Shown: positions 8,182 through 15,909 of the stretch, piece after piece
How the letters are laid out: every line of letters begins with the position of its first letter
Position numbering within the stretch: position 1 is the first letter of the stretch
NCBI RefSeq assembly: GCF_019801215.1
Contig: NZ_JAHVJO010000002.1
Coordinates: forward strand, 558,001-622,000
Reading direction: 5' to 3'
Source: Fictibacillus nanhaiensis
GTDB lineage: Bacteria > Bacillota > Bacilli > Bacillales > Fictibacillaceae
DNA length: 64,000 bases
Program-made: the position numbers and the translations under genes
The notes under the pieces: generated by a model
The model's input: the letters and a program-made list of their open reading frames with translations, nothing else
Told to the model about the DNA's origin: nothing
The model's database searches: none

Positions 8182-9348
8182 ATGGGAATTATTGAATTAC
8201 TTATAGCAAGAGCAAACACTGCCGTCGTTACGAAAAAAGGAGATGACAGACTGGCCTCGATTGGCGGAAAACCTTTTAAAACCATTAATGGAGCAATAAC
8301 AGCGATTAACACTTTAAGGGCTAAAGGGATAACCATACTTGTTTTCCCTGGTATTTATGAAGAGACCGTATCGATACCTGCTGGAAACTCTTTGCAAGGC
8401 CTATGTTGTTCAACAGTCGTTATTACAAAACAGGAAGTAACCTCTAACACAACGTTGGTTACGATGGGTGAACAAACTACCCTTGAATCAGTTACCCTCT
8501 TATTAACTTCTTCCGTTCATGTTTCCTTAATTGGTGTTGCCTTTCCAGGGATCACCACGCGTTCAGCTATTGTAAAACAGGTGGCAATTGAGGTAGACAA
8601 TGCGACTGCGCCATCAAGCGGTACGTCAAATGTATATGGTGTACATTCCTATGGCACTGGACTTCCAGATATCAGTATAGATAATATCAATAATTCTACA
8701 ATCATTGCTCGCTCAGCAGGTTTGGGTAACAAAAGGGCTTTACTCGTTGATACGAATTCGCATAACTTTAACTGCAGAAATTCTGTTTTTTTAACCACTC
8801 GTTCTGCAGGTGGAGGTTCATATATTGGTGCAGAAGTAAATGCATCTGGTTCGCTGTTAAATCTTCAAGGATGTTCTATTGAAGGACAAACTGCAGATAT
8901 TTCACAAACTGCGGGCTCTTTAAATATTGGCAGTACGGATTTAATCCTTTCTAATGCCAATTCCCTTGGTTTTTCTACTACATGGCAGCCGTCCATTCTT
9001 GTGTGGGCCCAATCAGGAGTAATAGCAGCAGGAACTAGCTATTATCGTCCCGGCACGGCTGCGTTGACAAGCACGGACGTTTTTATTCGGTTAAGTCAGA
9101 AATGTGTTATTAAAACGCTAAGTGTACGCTCGTTAGTTGGACCAGGAATCGGGACGACGGTAGTTTGGACCATCCGTAAAAATGGTGAAGATACACCTCT
9201 GACGGTTTCTATGAACAATTCCCAAACCTCCGCTATTAATGAAGCCATCTCCGTTAATTTTGATGCAGGGGATAACATTTCTTTAGAAGTGACCGTAGGT
9301 AATTTAAGTACGATTGCAGATACGGTTGTGCAAGTTGATGTTGTTTAA
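8182..9348 (+). CDS. Parallel beta-helix surface protein, probably spore-associated
   Basis: A 388-residue protein. Residues about 25-120 look like a DUF1565/pectate-lyase-type right-handed beta-helix entry (PFKTINGAITAINTLRAKG, then LVFPGIYEETVSIPAG). Short Asn/Ser-rich repeats continue to about 270. The last 120 residues resemble a beta-sandwich of the sort that ends exosporium filament proteins (TSTDVFIRLSQKCVIKTLSVR, then GDNISLEVTVG). No signal peptide is seen, as is usual for spore coat and exosporium proteins. It converges on a DUF4183 gene with only 3 nt between stop codons. Spore-surface location is inferred from these neighbours. No catalytic residues of polysaccharide lyases are evident. 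Confidence 0.6.
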   Translation: MGIIELLIARANTAVVTKKGDDRLASIGGKPFKTINGAITAINTLRAKGITILVFPGIYEETVSIPAGNSLQGLCCSTVVITKQEVTSNTTLVTMGEQTTLESVTLLLTSSVHVSLIGVAFPGITTRSAIVKQVAIEVDNATAPSSGTSNVYGVHSYGTGLPDISIDNINNSTIIARSAGLGNKRALLVDTNSHNFNCRNSVFLTTRSAGGGSYIGAEVNASGSLLNLQGCSIEGQTADISQTAGSLNIGSTDLILSNANSLGFSTTWQPSILVWAQSGVIAAGTSYYRPGTAALTSTDVFIRLSQKCVIKTLSVRSLVGPGIGTTVVWTIRKNGEDTPLTVSMNNSQTSAINEAISVNFDAGDNISLEVTVGNLSTIADTVVQVDVV

Positions 9349-9351
9349 GAG

Positions 9352-9873
9352 CTAGAATCTCCCCGTGATCTTAATAAATTGTAAAATGATCGGTACACCT
9401 TTTTCTGGAACAGAACCTGAAGCATGTAGCAATGTAAGTCTGCCTTCATCCACTTGATAAAAAGTGGCAGGTTGAATGATTCCATTTATAAAAAGATTCA
9501 CATAAGAACATTGATTAGGGTTGATTATGTCAGTGCTAGCATATTCTTGCCTTTTGTCCAAATTGGTATATACTCGTTTTTCACCATCTGACAGCGTCGT
9601 ATATTGAAAAGCTTCCACCTGTAGAATTTTTGGAGAAGGTGATGGCGGCGATGGGGATCGCGGGAATTTAGGACAAAAATAAAAACAACAGTCACACTGA
9701 TAACCATCGTAACAATCGCAACAGCAGCAAGTATGGCAGCAGTTTCTTTGGTTTTGACAGCAACGTTTATTTTGGTGATGATGATTTCGGGAGCTGGAGC
9801 AGCAAGGTTGAAATAAGGATTTACTTTTACAAGGATGTGATTGATCTTTATTAAACAAAGTAAGTCCTCCCAT
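9352..9873 (-). CDS. Cys/His-rich DUF4183 protein, probable spore surface protein
   Basis: A 173-residue two-part protein. Residues about 15-70 are extremely rich in Cys, with His and Asn (segments such as QRNCCHTCCCCDCYDGYQCD), followed by a Pro-Ser linker (RSPSPPSPSPK). Residues about 85-173 form a DUF4183 domain with its hallmark YVNLFINGIIQPATFYQV. DUF4183 proteins occur in Bacillus spore outer layers. Lack of a signal peptide and the disulfide or metal potential fit a cross-linked coat or exosporium component. It lies in the same direction as the second DUF4183 gene, 49 nt downstream of it. Confidence 0.75.
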   Translation of the reverse strand: MGGLTLFNKDQSHPCKSKSLFQPCCSSSRNHHHQNKRCCQNQRNCCHTCCCCDCYDGYQCDCCFYFCPKFPRSPSPPSPSPKILQVEAFQYTTLSDGEKRVYTNLDKRQEYASTDIINPNQCSYVNLFINGIIQPATFYQVDEGRLTLLHASGSVPEKGVPIILQFIKITGRF

Positions 9874-9921
9874 TATAAAAAGTGTACAGAAAATAAATCG
9901 CTGCTGTATGTCGTAGCCGCT

Positions 9922-10212
9922 TTACGTTACGACAAATTCGAGAATTACAGGGGTTGCAGCATCGAGCGTGTCTCCTCCAGGAATGCTTACGGAAGAAGTA
10001 GTGACCGAAGATGTATCTGCTGTTTGAATCATGGCATTCAGATAAAGGTTGTAATACGCATATGTTGATGGAAATGCGGTGGCCGCAGCTCCCGTGTCCG
10101 TAGTAAAAGCGGTAGCCGCAATGGCGAACGTGCCACCCGTCCCTGTGCCACTTCCAATCGTAGAAGCATATCTTCTTGATTTTACATTGTAGTATGGCTT
10201 AATAATTGGCAT
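9922..10212 (-). CDS. DUF4183 domain protein, probable spore surface protein
   Basis: This 96-residue protein consists only of a DUF4183 domain. The core YNLYLNAMIQTADTSSV is the counterpart of the YVNLFINGIIQP strand pair of its neighbour. It is rich in Ala, Thr, Gly and Ser, as are spore-surface polypeptides, and has no signal peptide. It is probably co-transcribed with the downstream Cys-rich DUF4183 gene. Confidence 0.75.
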   Translation of the reverse strand: MPIIKPYYNVKSRRYASTIGSGTGTGGTFAIAATAFTTDTGAAATAFPSTYAYYNLYLNAMIQTADTSSVTTSSVSIPGGDTLDAATPVILEFVVT

Positions 10213-10332
10213 TGTCTTTCCTCATTTCTTCATGGTTGACTTGTTCGTGGTTCATAAAAGGAAAAGCAGAATTTATCAATGTAGCCCCCTATACTGTATG
10301 CCAAAATTAGTGAAATTGACCCATGTGAGTTC

Positions 10333-10395
10333 CCTGCATTGTCCATTCGAGATGGACAATGCAGGTGATTTTGTATTTGTTTGGGGTCAGACCCC
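10333..10395. repeat. Palindromic repeat copy 5 with 13-bp perfect hairpin
   Basis: The hairpin CCTGCATTGTCCA with its exact complement occupies 10333-10365. After 17 nt containing TGTATTTGTTT comes GGGGTCAGACCCC at 10383-10395, then ATTTCCC. It lies between the divergent DUF4183 and ZorA-like genes, where a terminator would not be expected. Confidence 0.75.
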
Positions 10396-10466
10396 ATTTC
10401 CCAAAATATTTCCCGCGATTAGGACATATCTATTAGCATAAGACGAGACATCTAAGGGGTGGCATA

Positions 10467-12086
10467 ATGGATCAGCTTACGTTAATTGTCGTCGGGGTCA
10501 TTGGGTTTATGATTTTTCTAGGCATCGTGGGGTATACCCAAACCGCTTACCACTTTCGAAAATGGAGCAAAGAGCTGCACCAGATTGAAACAAATAAAGA
10601 GCAACAGCCCTACTCTCATTGGATTCAGCGTGTCACATCAGACTACAAACAATTTCATCTCGCCGGTGTACCTCAGTTGAACACCCAGGCGCTTATTGAA
10701 AAACATTTATATAACGAACGCATTCCGCTTTTAGGTCTTTTCCGTGTTCCGGTTGGAAACATTCAAAAACTATTGAGCCAGCTTCCTTCCTTCACGATCA
10801 TTCTTGGCGTACTCGGAACTTTCATTGGACTTACGCTTTCTCTTTTATCCATGCAGGATACATTAATGACGCTCGGAACGCAGCCTGCCGACTCAAACCT
10901 TACGTTAAACTCCATCATCTCTTCACTCACTGCACCTTTTGAAGGCATGAGTGTAGCCTTTTTCACAAGTATTGCCGGAATTGGGGCTGCTCTTTTTCTG
11001 AACCTCATTCAGTCTGGCTTTTTTTCGCAAGGCACTTCCCTTTCCTACATGCAGAACAAACTTTTAGCCGATTGTGAAGTGTACTTAGATCACCACTTCA
11101 ACAGCGTGCTTATTAACGACAAACCGCAGGATTCCGTTGAACGGCTGCTTGACCGACTCGCCTCACGCGTGGAATCTTCCTTTGATAAAACACTCGGTGA
11201 TTTTGCCTCTCAGATGGTTAATTTTACATCAGGTCTTCAAAAAGCAATGGAAGATGTGAATGGCATTTTCGAGGCGCAGCGCCAGCATTCCGAACGATTT
11301 GCAGCCTCAACCAACCAGCTTGACCATTTTGGAGAACGTTTTAACGAAACAACGAAAGAGCTTGGGACGATCCAAAAGACTGTCGATACAAGCATCAATG
11401 CGCTGGCACAAAATATCCATTCGTTCGAGCAGCAGCTCAAACAATCGAATGACCGGCACACACAAGGTCAGCAAAAATTTGAACAGCTCATCCAAAGATC
11501 AGATAAAATGTTGCAAGAAGCCCAGCGGCGATCGGAAGAACATGCACAAACGATGCTTCGCGGTATGCAGGAACAGCTTCAGCATTATCAAAATCAGCAT
11601 GACGCACTGGAAAACCGCCTCGCTCAAAAGCAGGATGAATGGCATTACCGCTATGCGGAAAAACAAGGCGAATACGGCAGGGCTTCCTCCGATTTTGCTT
11701 CAAGTGTAGGGCAGCTTGAGAAGAGTTTCTATTCCGCAGTCGAACACATCAAGCGTGATTTTACCGACCAAGTTCGAAACATCATGGAAAATCAGAGCCG
11801 GCAGCTCAGTTCGTTCTTAAGCAACGCTCAAAACCAGAGCGGACGCGATGACGAAATGCGTGAACTTTCTCGAACACTGGAAAATCTGCATCACAACTTA
11901 ACGCGCAGCATTACAGACAATAACCGCACCCTCTCAGATATGTATCACCTATTGCAGCGCATCTATCAGTCGGCGATGAACCAATCCAGCCAAGTGGTCT
12001 ATGAAACTCGGAATTCCCACCAGCCAGACTACTTGGATGATGATCGGATGCCCGAGGTCACACCACAGAACTTTAGGAGACGGTGA
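10467..12086 (+). CDS. ZorA-like MotA/TolQ/ExbB-family channel protein with coiled-coil tail
   Basis: A 539-residue membrane protein with three membrane segments in the TolQ/ExbB/ZorA arrangement: about residues 4-24, 109-128 (ILGVLGTFIGLTLSLL) and 160-181. The family pore motif SLTAPFEGMSVAFFTSIAGIG lies at about 153-173. Residues about 210-520 are Gln/Glu-rich and predicted to form a long cytoplasmic coiled coil. Flagellar MotA and TolQ lack such a tail, whereas ZorA of the Zorya anti-phage system has one. The next gene encodes a MotB/OmpA-like partner overlapping by 4 bp. The pair should form an ion-driven rotary complex. No zorC, zorD or zorE neighbour exists, so a defence role is inference. 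Confidence 0.75.
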   Translation: MDQLTLIVVGVIGFMIFLGIVGYTQTAYHFRKWSKELHQIETNKEQQPYSHWIQRVTSDYKQFHLAGVPQLNTQALIEKHLYNERIPLLGLFRVPVGNIQKLLSQLPSFTIILGVLGTFIGLTLSLLSMQDTLMTLGTQPADSNLTLNSIISSLTAPFEGMSVAFFTSIAGIGAALFLNLIQSGFFSQGTSLSYMQNKLLADCEVYLDHHFNSVLINDKPQDSVERLLDRLASRVESSFDKTLGDFASQMVNFTSGLQKAMEDVNGIFEAQRQHSERFAASTNQLDHFGERFNETTKELGTIQKTVDTSINALAQNIHSFEQQLKQSNDRHTQGQQKFEQLIQRSDKMLQEAQRRSEEHAQTMLRGMQEQLQHYQNQHDALENRLAQKQDEWHYRYAEKQGEYGRASSDFASSVGQLEKSFYSAVEHIKRDFTDQVRNIMENQSRQLSSFLSNAQNQSGRDDEMRELSRTLENLHHNLTRSITDNNRTLSDMYHLLQRIYQSAMNQSSQVVYETRNSHQPDYLDDDRMPEVTPQNFRRR

Positions 12087-12787
12087 CCGTTATGAAGGCG
12101 CGCAAATCGTATTACAACAATGACGATCAGGAGACGAAAGAAATTTTTTGGCCGAGTTTTACCGACATGATGGCCATGATGGTGCTTGTAATGGTTTTCA
12201 TCGCCATACTCGCCTACGTCCAGAGCATCTACAATGCGTATGATCAGGCACAGATCAAGCGTGAACTCGGGCAGGTCGCAGAGGTGAAGAAGCACATATC
12301 AGACCTCATTCAAAAACAGCTTGAGGAAAACGTCGGCAAAGATAAGATCATTCGCGGCCCCAACAATACGATCTCCGTAGAAGGCAACATTTTGTTTGAT
12401 ACCGGAAGTGCTGAAATATCGGCAAAAGGAAAACAAGTTCTGGACCCTCTTGCAGATGCGCTCGCTAGCATTATTGAGGAAAAAGACATGAGCCAGTACC
12501 TGTACATCATCTTAATCGAAGGCCATACCGATTCTGTTCCGTATGACAACTGGTCCCTTTCTACTCAGCGTGCCGTTGCGGTCGTCGATTATTTAGGAAA
12601 AGCGAATCCAAAACTCGCAAAAAAAGAGTATGCGCAATATCTGGCGGCAACCGGTTACAGCGAATACAAGCCCATTGCAGAAGGAAATTCTTCGTCCTCC
12701 CTGCAAAAAAACCGCCGCATCTCCTTTCAAATCATATTGGATGACGATAAATGGCAGAGCAAGCTAAAAGAGATCGTGGAACAATAA
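12083..12787 (+). CDS. ZorB-like MotB/OmpA-family peptidoglycan-binding stator protein
   Basis: A 234-residue partner of the upstream channel protein. A single membrane helix spans residues about 29-50 and is preceded by FWPSFTDMM, whose Asp28 matches the ion-conducting Asp of MotB and ZorB. Residues about 110-225 form an OmpA-like peptidoglycan-binding domain (ILFDTGSAEIS, EGHTDSVPYDNWSLSTQRA, KNRRISF). The GTG start overlaps the preceding stop (GTGA); the SD AGGAG is only 3 nt from this GTG and 12 nt from an in-frame ATG at 12092, so the true start is uncertain. A strong terminator follows, so the operon has two genes. Confidence 0.78.
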   Translation: MTVMKARKSYYNNDDQETKEIFWPSFTDMMAMMVLVMVFIAILAYVQSIYNAYDQAQIKRELGQVAEVKKHISDLIQKQLEENVGKDKIIRGPNNTISVEGNILFDTGSAEISAKGKQVLDPLADALASIIEEKDMSQYLYIILIEGHTDSVPYDNWSLSTQRAVAVVDYLGKANPKLAKKEYAQYLAATGYSEYKPIAEGNSSSSLQKNRRISFQIILDDDKWQSKLKEIVEQ

Positions 12788-12793
12788 AAATGG

Positions 12794-12830
12794 GAAGCTG
12801 ACTCGACAGAGTCAGCTTCGTTGTTTTTTT
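12794..12830 (+). terminator. Terminator of the ZorAB-like operon
   Basis: A perfect 11-bp stem, GAAGCTGACTC with GAGTCAGCTTC (4-nt loop), precedes TTGTTTTTTT. The stem is nearly identical to the spoIIQ terminator at 52701-52730. Confidence 0.9.
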
Positions 12831-12862
12831 CATACTAAAATATCCTAGCGATCACTAAGCCG

Positions 12863-12963
12863 TTTGTCGAATAACCTTTAAATTATTTTGAAGGATCATA
12901 AACTTTTTTGAGGGATCATAAATTTTTTTGAAGGATCATAAATATTGGTGAAGGATCATAAAG
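12863..12963. repeat. Short-period repeat array A (20-bp period, 4 units)
   Basis: The motif GAAGGATCATAAA recurs with exactly 20-bp spacing: GGATCATA cores begin at 12893, 12913, 12933 and 12953. The intervening 7 nt are T-rich and variable. The 40 nt from 12863, starting with TTTGTCGAA, match 36 of 40 positions of the leader of array A' at 50451. It lies between the convergent ZorB-like and YciI-like genes. Confidence 0.85.
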
Positions 12964-13049
12964 GATTTCCTTTTTTATTTTTTACAAATTATGTTAAAAT
13001 TTGGTGTAAAATGAATAACTCGTCTACATACATATATAGGGGATTATAG

Positions 13050-13121
13050 ATGACAAGGTGTTATCAATTCCCAAAATTAAAAACAAATGAGCGCACCTTG
13101 TGTAGGTGCGACCTTGTGTAG
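13050..13121 (+). CDS. Possible 23-residue peptide ending in a hairpin
   Basis: ATG at 13050 stands 7 nt after AGGGG and opens 23 codons (MTRCYQFPKLKTNERTLCRC, then DLV). The last codons lie inside a GC-rich inverted repeat at 13091-13127. I recognise no homologue. It could be a leader-type peptide, or chance. Confidence 0.2.
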   Translation: MTRCYQFPKLKTNERTLCRCDLV

Positions 13122-13131
13122 GTGCGCTTTA
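13091..13131 (+). terminator. Hairpin with internally duplicated arm
   Basis: GCGCACC and GGTGCGC enclose a second copy of CCTTGTGTAGGTGCG, so the right arm is duplicated in tandem (period 18). Two alternative stems are possible. It is followed by TTTATT, a weak terminator tail. Confidence 0.4.
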
Positions 13132-13159
13132 TTAAAATCTTTTAGAGACCTGCTTTCTA

Positions 13160-13519
13160 CTAAATAAGATTCAATTCTTTTTGTATCTTATGTTTATATT
13201 CAATATAACCTTCGTCAAAATTAGGACTTATCTTTTCAAACTTGCTCATACCCTCTCCCCACCGTTTCATTTGAGGACTGAAGATTTTATTTATTACCGT
13301 AGGGTCATTCTCAACAAAAGAAATCACATCTTCTTCCGTTTCACCATCCACAACAATAGCTCCACCAGATAAATCTCCATAAGGTCCCGCAAGAACGATA
13401 TTTCCTCTATCATATGCTTGTTGCACATAAACAGCGTGTTCTGGCATGAAAGGCTGATTATGAAGTTCAACGCCATTCACCCAGTTCGTTCCAGGTGTAT
13501 ACAAGATTAGAAATCGCAT
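13160..13519 (-). CDS. YciI-like (YCII domain) protein
   Basis: A 119-residue cytosolic protein with a ferredoxin-like YCII fold. Conserved landmarks are MRFLILYTPG at the N-terminus, the His-containing PEHAVYVQQAYDRGNIVLAGP segment (residues about 27-46) and EDVISFVENDP (about 64-74). The family has been linked to small-molecule degradation and stress, but no fixed activity is known. The gene stands alone; its SD AGGAGG precedes the ATG. Confidence 0.8.
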   Translation of the reverse strand: MRFLILYTPGTNWVNGVELHNQPFMPEHAVYVQQAYDRGNIVLAGPYGDLSGGAIVVDGETEEDVISFVENDPTVINKIFSPQMKRWGEGMSKFEKISPNFDEGYIEYKHKIQKELNLI

Positions 13520-13716
13520 ATGATCCTCCTTCTCTTACATCAATTTGTGAAACAGTTCACAATAAACATAACATATTTCATCTCTTAGCAAACAATCCCA
13601 GAAATAAAGTCTATAATGAAATTAAAAATTTTTTTAATAAATTAAAACTATTTATCTCTCTTTTACGAATGTACTAGTAAGACAACTTTTCCCCGTCTGG
13701 AAGTGAAAAACAAATC

Positions 13717-14262
13717 ATGACAACCGAGAAGAAATGGATAAAGTTAATCCAGAAAAGATCCGATGAAAACGCAGCAAACAAACTAATAGGCTATTACTAT
13801 CACTCTATTTATTCGTACGTTTACAAGCAGACGATGGATAAGCAGCTATCGATGGACGTAACGCAAGAAATATTCATCAGCATGCTTCAGACCATTCATC
13901 ATTTTAATGACAAGAAAGCATCCTTTAAAACATGGCTATACAGAATTGCCACTTATAAAGTGGTCGATTATTTTAGGTCAAAGCACTATACATATGACCA
14001 GTCTACAGACACCATGGAATTCGTGGAATTAGGGACCACTTCGGATTTTACGATTGAACTGGAATATAAAGAGGATGTACGAAAAGTGACAGAAATTATA
14101 AATGCCTTTCAAGTAAAAGATCAGCAAATCCTCCGCCTCAAATTATTTGCGGAGCATACGTTTTCGGAAATCGCCGCTACACTTGATGTTCCCGAATCGT
14201 CTATTAAGACTAAGTATTATTCTGCAATAAAAAAGATCAAACAGCGAATGGAGGCTGAGTAA
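13717..14262 (+). CDS. ECF-type RNA polymerase sigma factor
   Basis: A 181-residue sigma factor. Region 2 lies at residues about 20-90 (YVYKQTMDKQLSMDVTQEIF and FKTWLYRIATYKVVDYFRSK). Region 4 lies at about 125-180 (QQILRLKLFAEHTFSEIAATL, then PESSIKTKYYSAIKKIKQRM). The stop is directly followed by the ATG of a membrane-protein gene with an SD inside the sigma gene, so it heads a five-gene operon with an ABC exporter. No canonical anti-sigma factor is present; the next gene may act as one. ECF genes of this layout usually activate their own operon, but no promoter could be defined. Confidence 0.9.
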   Translation: MTTEKKWIKLIQKRSDENAANKLIGYYYHSIYSYVYKQTMDKQLSMDVTQEIFISMLQTIHHFNDKKASFKTWLYRIATYKVVDYFRSKHYTYDQSTDTMEFVELGTTSDFTIELEYKEDVRKVTEIINAFQVKDQQILRLKLFAEHTFSEIAATLDVPESSIKTKYYSAIKKIKQRMEAE

Positions 14263-15018
14263 ATGGAGAAGCAAAATTTTTTCGTTGATTACCCCGAGGA
14301 ACATCAAGTGGATCATCACATTCATTCCATTGTTTCAGCAGGTCTATCTAAACCAAAAACCTTTATTCAATTTTTAAACGAAATGTACCAGCAGCTCGGT
14401 TTTCGTTACCTGTTTCGAGATGCAACTGAGCTTATATTTGTAGTCTGTTTAGCACTTGGTGTTTTGATATACGGCTTATTCTCACTAGATTCATCAGTAA
14501 AAACGGAAGACATATACTCGTTTATTTTTACCTTGTCACCTGTTCTTTACTTTACTGTCGCCTCCTTGTTTTTAGTAAATGCTTTAACGAATGATACCTT
14601 TGCAGTCGAGATGACCTGTAAATACCATGTATTCCAGCTCGCTGCCTTTCGAATGCTGATGTTTAGCGTAATTTCACTCATTCTAAATAGTTTTCTTATA
14701 CTTGTTGTATTCATACTTCTTCAATCTATTAATCTGCTTGAAGCCATGATCTTATCTTTCAGCTCTTTAAGCGTTTTTTCCGTTTTGTATCTCTATGTTT
14801 TACAGCATGTAAAAGGCAGATACTCCACGTATGCTGTGATGGCGGGCTGGTTACTTGTAAACTTCCTGCCAGCCTTTTTTAAACAAGATGTATACTCTGC
14901 TTTCCTCAGTCACGTACCTCTGTATGTGTATGTAACGGTATGTGCCGCAAGTCTTGCACTCTATTTTAACCGATTAAAAAAACTAATCGCATTCCGCGAT
15001 GCAGAAGGAGTTCTATAG
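14263..15018 (+). CDS. Polytopic membrane protein of the ECF-ABC operon
   Basis: A 251-residue protein. About 60 N-terminal residues are soluble and His-rich near the start (HQVDHHIHS). Six or so membrane segments follow, from residue 63 to 240. Its position between the sigma factor and the ABC ATPase suggests either a membrane-bound regulator of the sigma factor or a transporter component. It lacks the HxxxCxxC signature of zinc anti-sigma factors. I do not recognise a named family. Confidence 0.7.
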   Translation: MEKQNFFVDYPEEHQVDHHIHSIVSAGLSKPKTFIQFLNEMYQQLGFRYLFRDATELIFVVCLALGVLIYGLFSLDSSVKTEDIYSFIFTLSPVLYFTVASLFLVNALTNDTFAVEMTCKYHVFQLAAFRMLMFSVISLILNSFLILVVFILLQSINLLEAMILSFSSLSVFSVLYLYVLQHVKGRYSTYAVMAGWLLVNFLPAFFKQDVYSAFLSHVPLYVYVTVCAASLALYFNRLKKLIAFRDAEGVL

Positions 15019-15909
15019 ATGTTACTCGTAGAAGAAGTCACAAAAAATTTCGGTAAATTCACTGCCCTTAAAAAAATCAATATAGAGTTTCATAACGGAG
15101 TTTACGGGCTTTTGGCACCAAACGGAGCTGGGAAGACGACGCTGATTAAAATGCTCACAACGCTATTGTTTCCGACCTCCGGAACCATTCGTTATGAGGG
15201 ACATGACATCATTAAGATGGATGATAAATATCGAGAATTAATAGGCTATCTTCCCCAAGAATTTGGTTATTACAAAAATTACAGCCCTACCGCCTACTTG
15301 CTCTATCTCGCAGCACTAAAAGGAATTGATCGAAAAACAGCTGTAGCTCGTGTTAAAGAACTGCTTAAAATAGTAGCACTTGATCATGTGGCGACTAAAA
15401 AGATGAAAAAGTTTTCTGGAGGAATGATTCAGCGTGTAGGCATCGCGCAAGCCATGTTAAACGATCCGAGAATTCTTATTTTAGATGAACCAACCGCAGG
15501 CCTTGATCCGAAAGAAAGAGTACGTTTTCGTAACCTGCTTACGAACCTAGCTCGAGACCGCATCGTCATTTTATCAACGCACATTGTGTCAGATGTAGAA
15601 TCCATCGCAAATGAGATCATCATGATCAAGAATCAAGAAGTGTTATATAAGGATACTGTTATTAACATTTGCCGCAAAATTGACGGCTTGGTTTATGAGA
15701 CAGAAGTTGATTATGGTGACACGGAGAAATTCCGATCTACTTATCTTACTCTCTCTGAAAAACAAGAAACCGGCAAGATGCACATGAGGTTTTTGACGAC
15801 TGAAGATGCGAAACCAGAATGGAAGACTGTTCATCCGAATTTAGAAGATGTATTCCTTTACATCTATCAAGATGAAGTTCCTTCTGCAGGCGATGATTTT
15901 GATGATTAA
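15019..15909 (+). CDS. ABC transporter ATP-binding protein
   Basis: A 296-residue ATPase of the ABC-2 exporter type. The P-loop is APNGAGKTTL at about residues 34-43. The signature is FSGGMIQRVGIAQAML near 134, Walker B is ILILDEPTAGLDP near 152, and the switch His lies in LSTHIVSDVES near 180. The start follows the preceding stop directly (TAGATG) with the SD AAGGAG. It energises the two permeases encoded next. Substrate is unknown; export of an antimicrobial or lipid-like compound would be usual for ECF-linked ABC-2 systems. Confidence 0.92.
   Translation: MLLVEEVTKNFGKFTALKKINIEFHNGVYGLLAPNGAGKTTLIKMLTTLLFPTSGTIRYEGHDIIKMDDKYRELIGYLPQEFGYYKNYSPTAYLLYLAALKGIDRKTAVARVKELLKIVALDHVATKKMKKFSGGMIQRVGIAQAMLNDPRILILDEPTAGLDPKERVRFRNLLTNLARDRIVILSTHIVSDVESIANEIIMIKNQEVLYKDTVINICRKIDGLVYETEVDYGDTEKFRSTYLTLSEKQETGKMHMRFLTTEDAKPEWKTVHPNLEDVFLYIYQDEVPSAGDDFDD

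Noticed and set aside
10333-10365. 13-bp inverted repeat as a phage or IS attachment end
   Set aside because: It belongs to the recurring hairpin-plus-palindrome unit and no second end or integrase gene is present.
10467-12787. Flagellar stator MotA/MotB
   Set aside because: The channel protein has three membrane helices and a 300-residue coiled-coil tail, and no flagellar gene is adjacent. It fits ZorA or TolQ-like proteins better than MotA.
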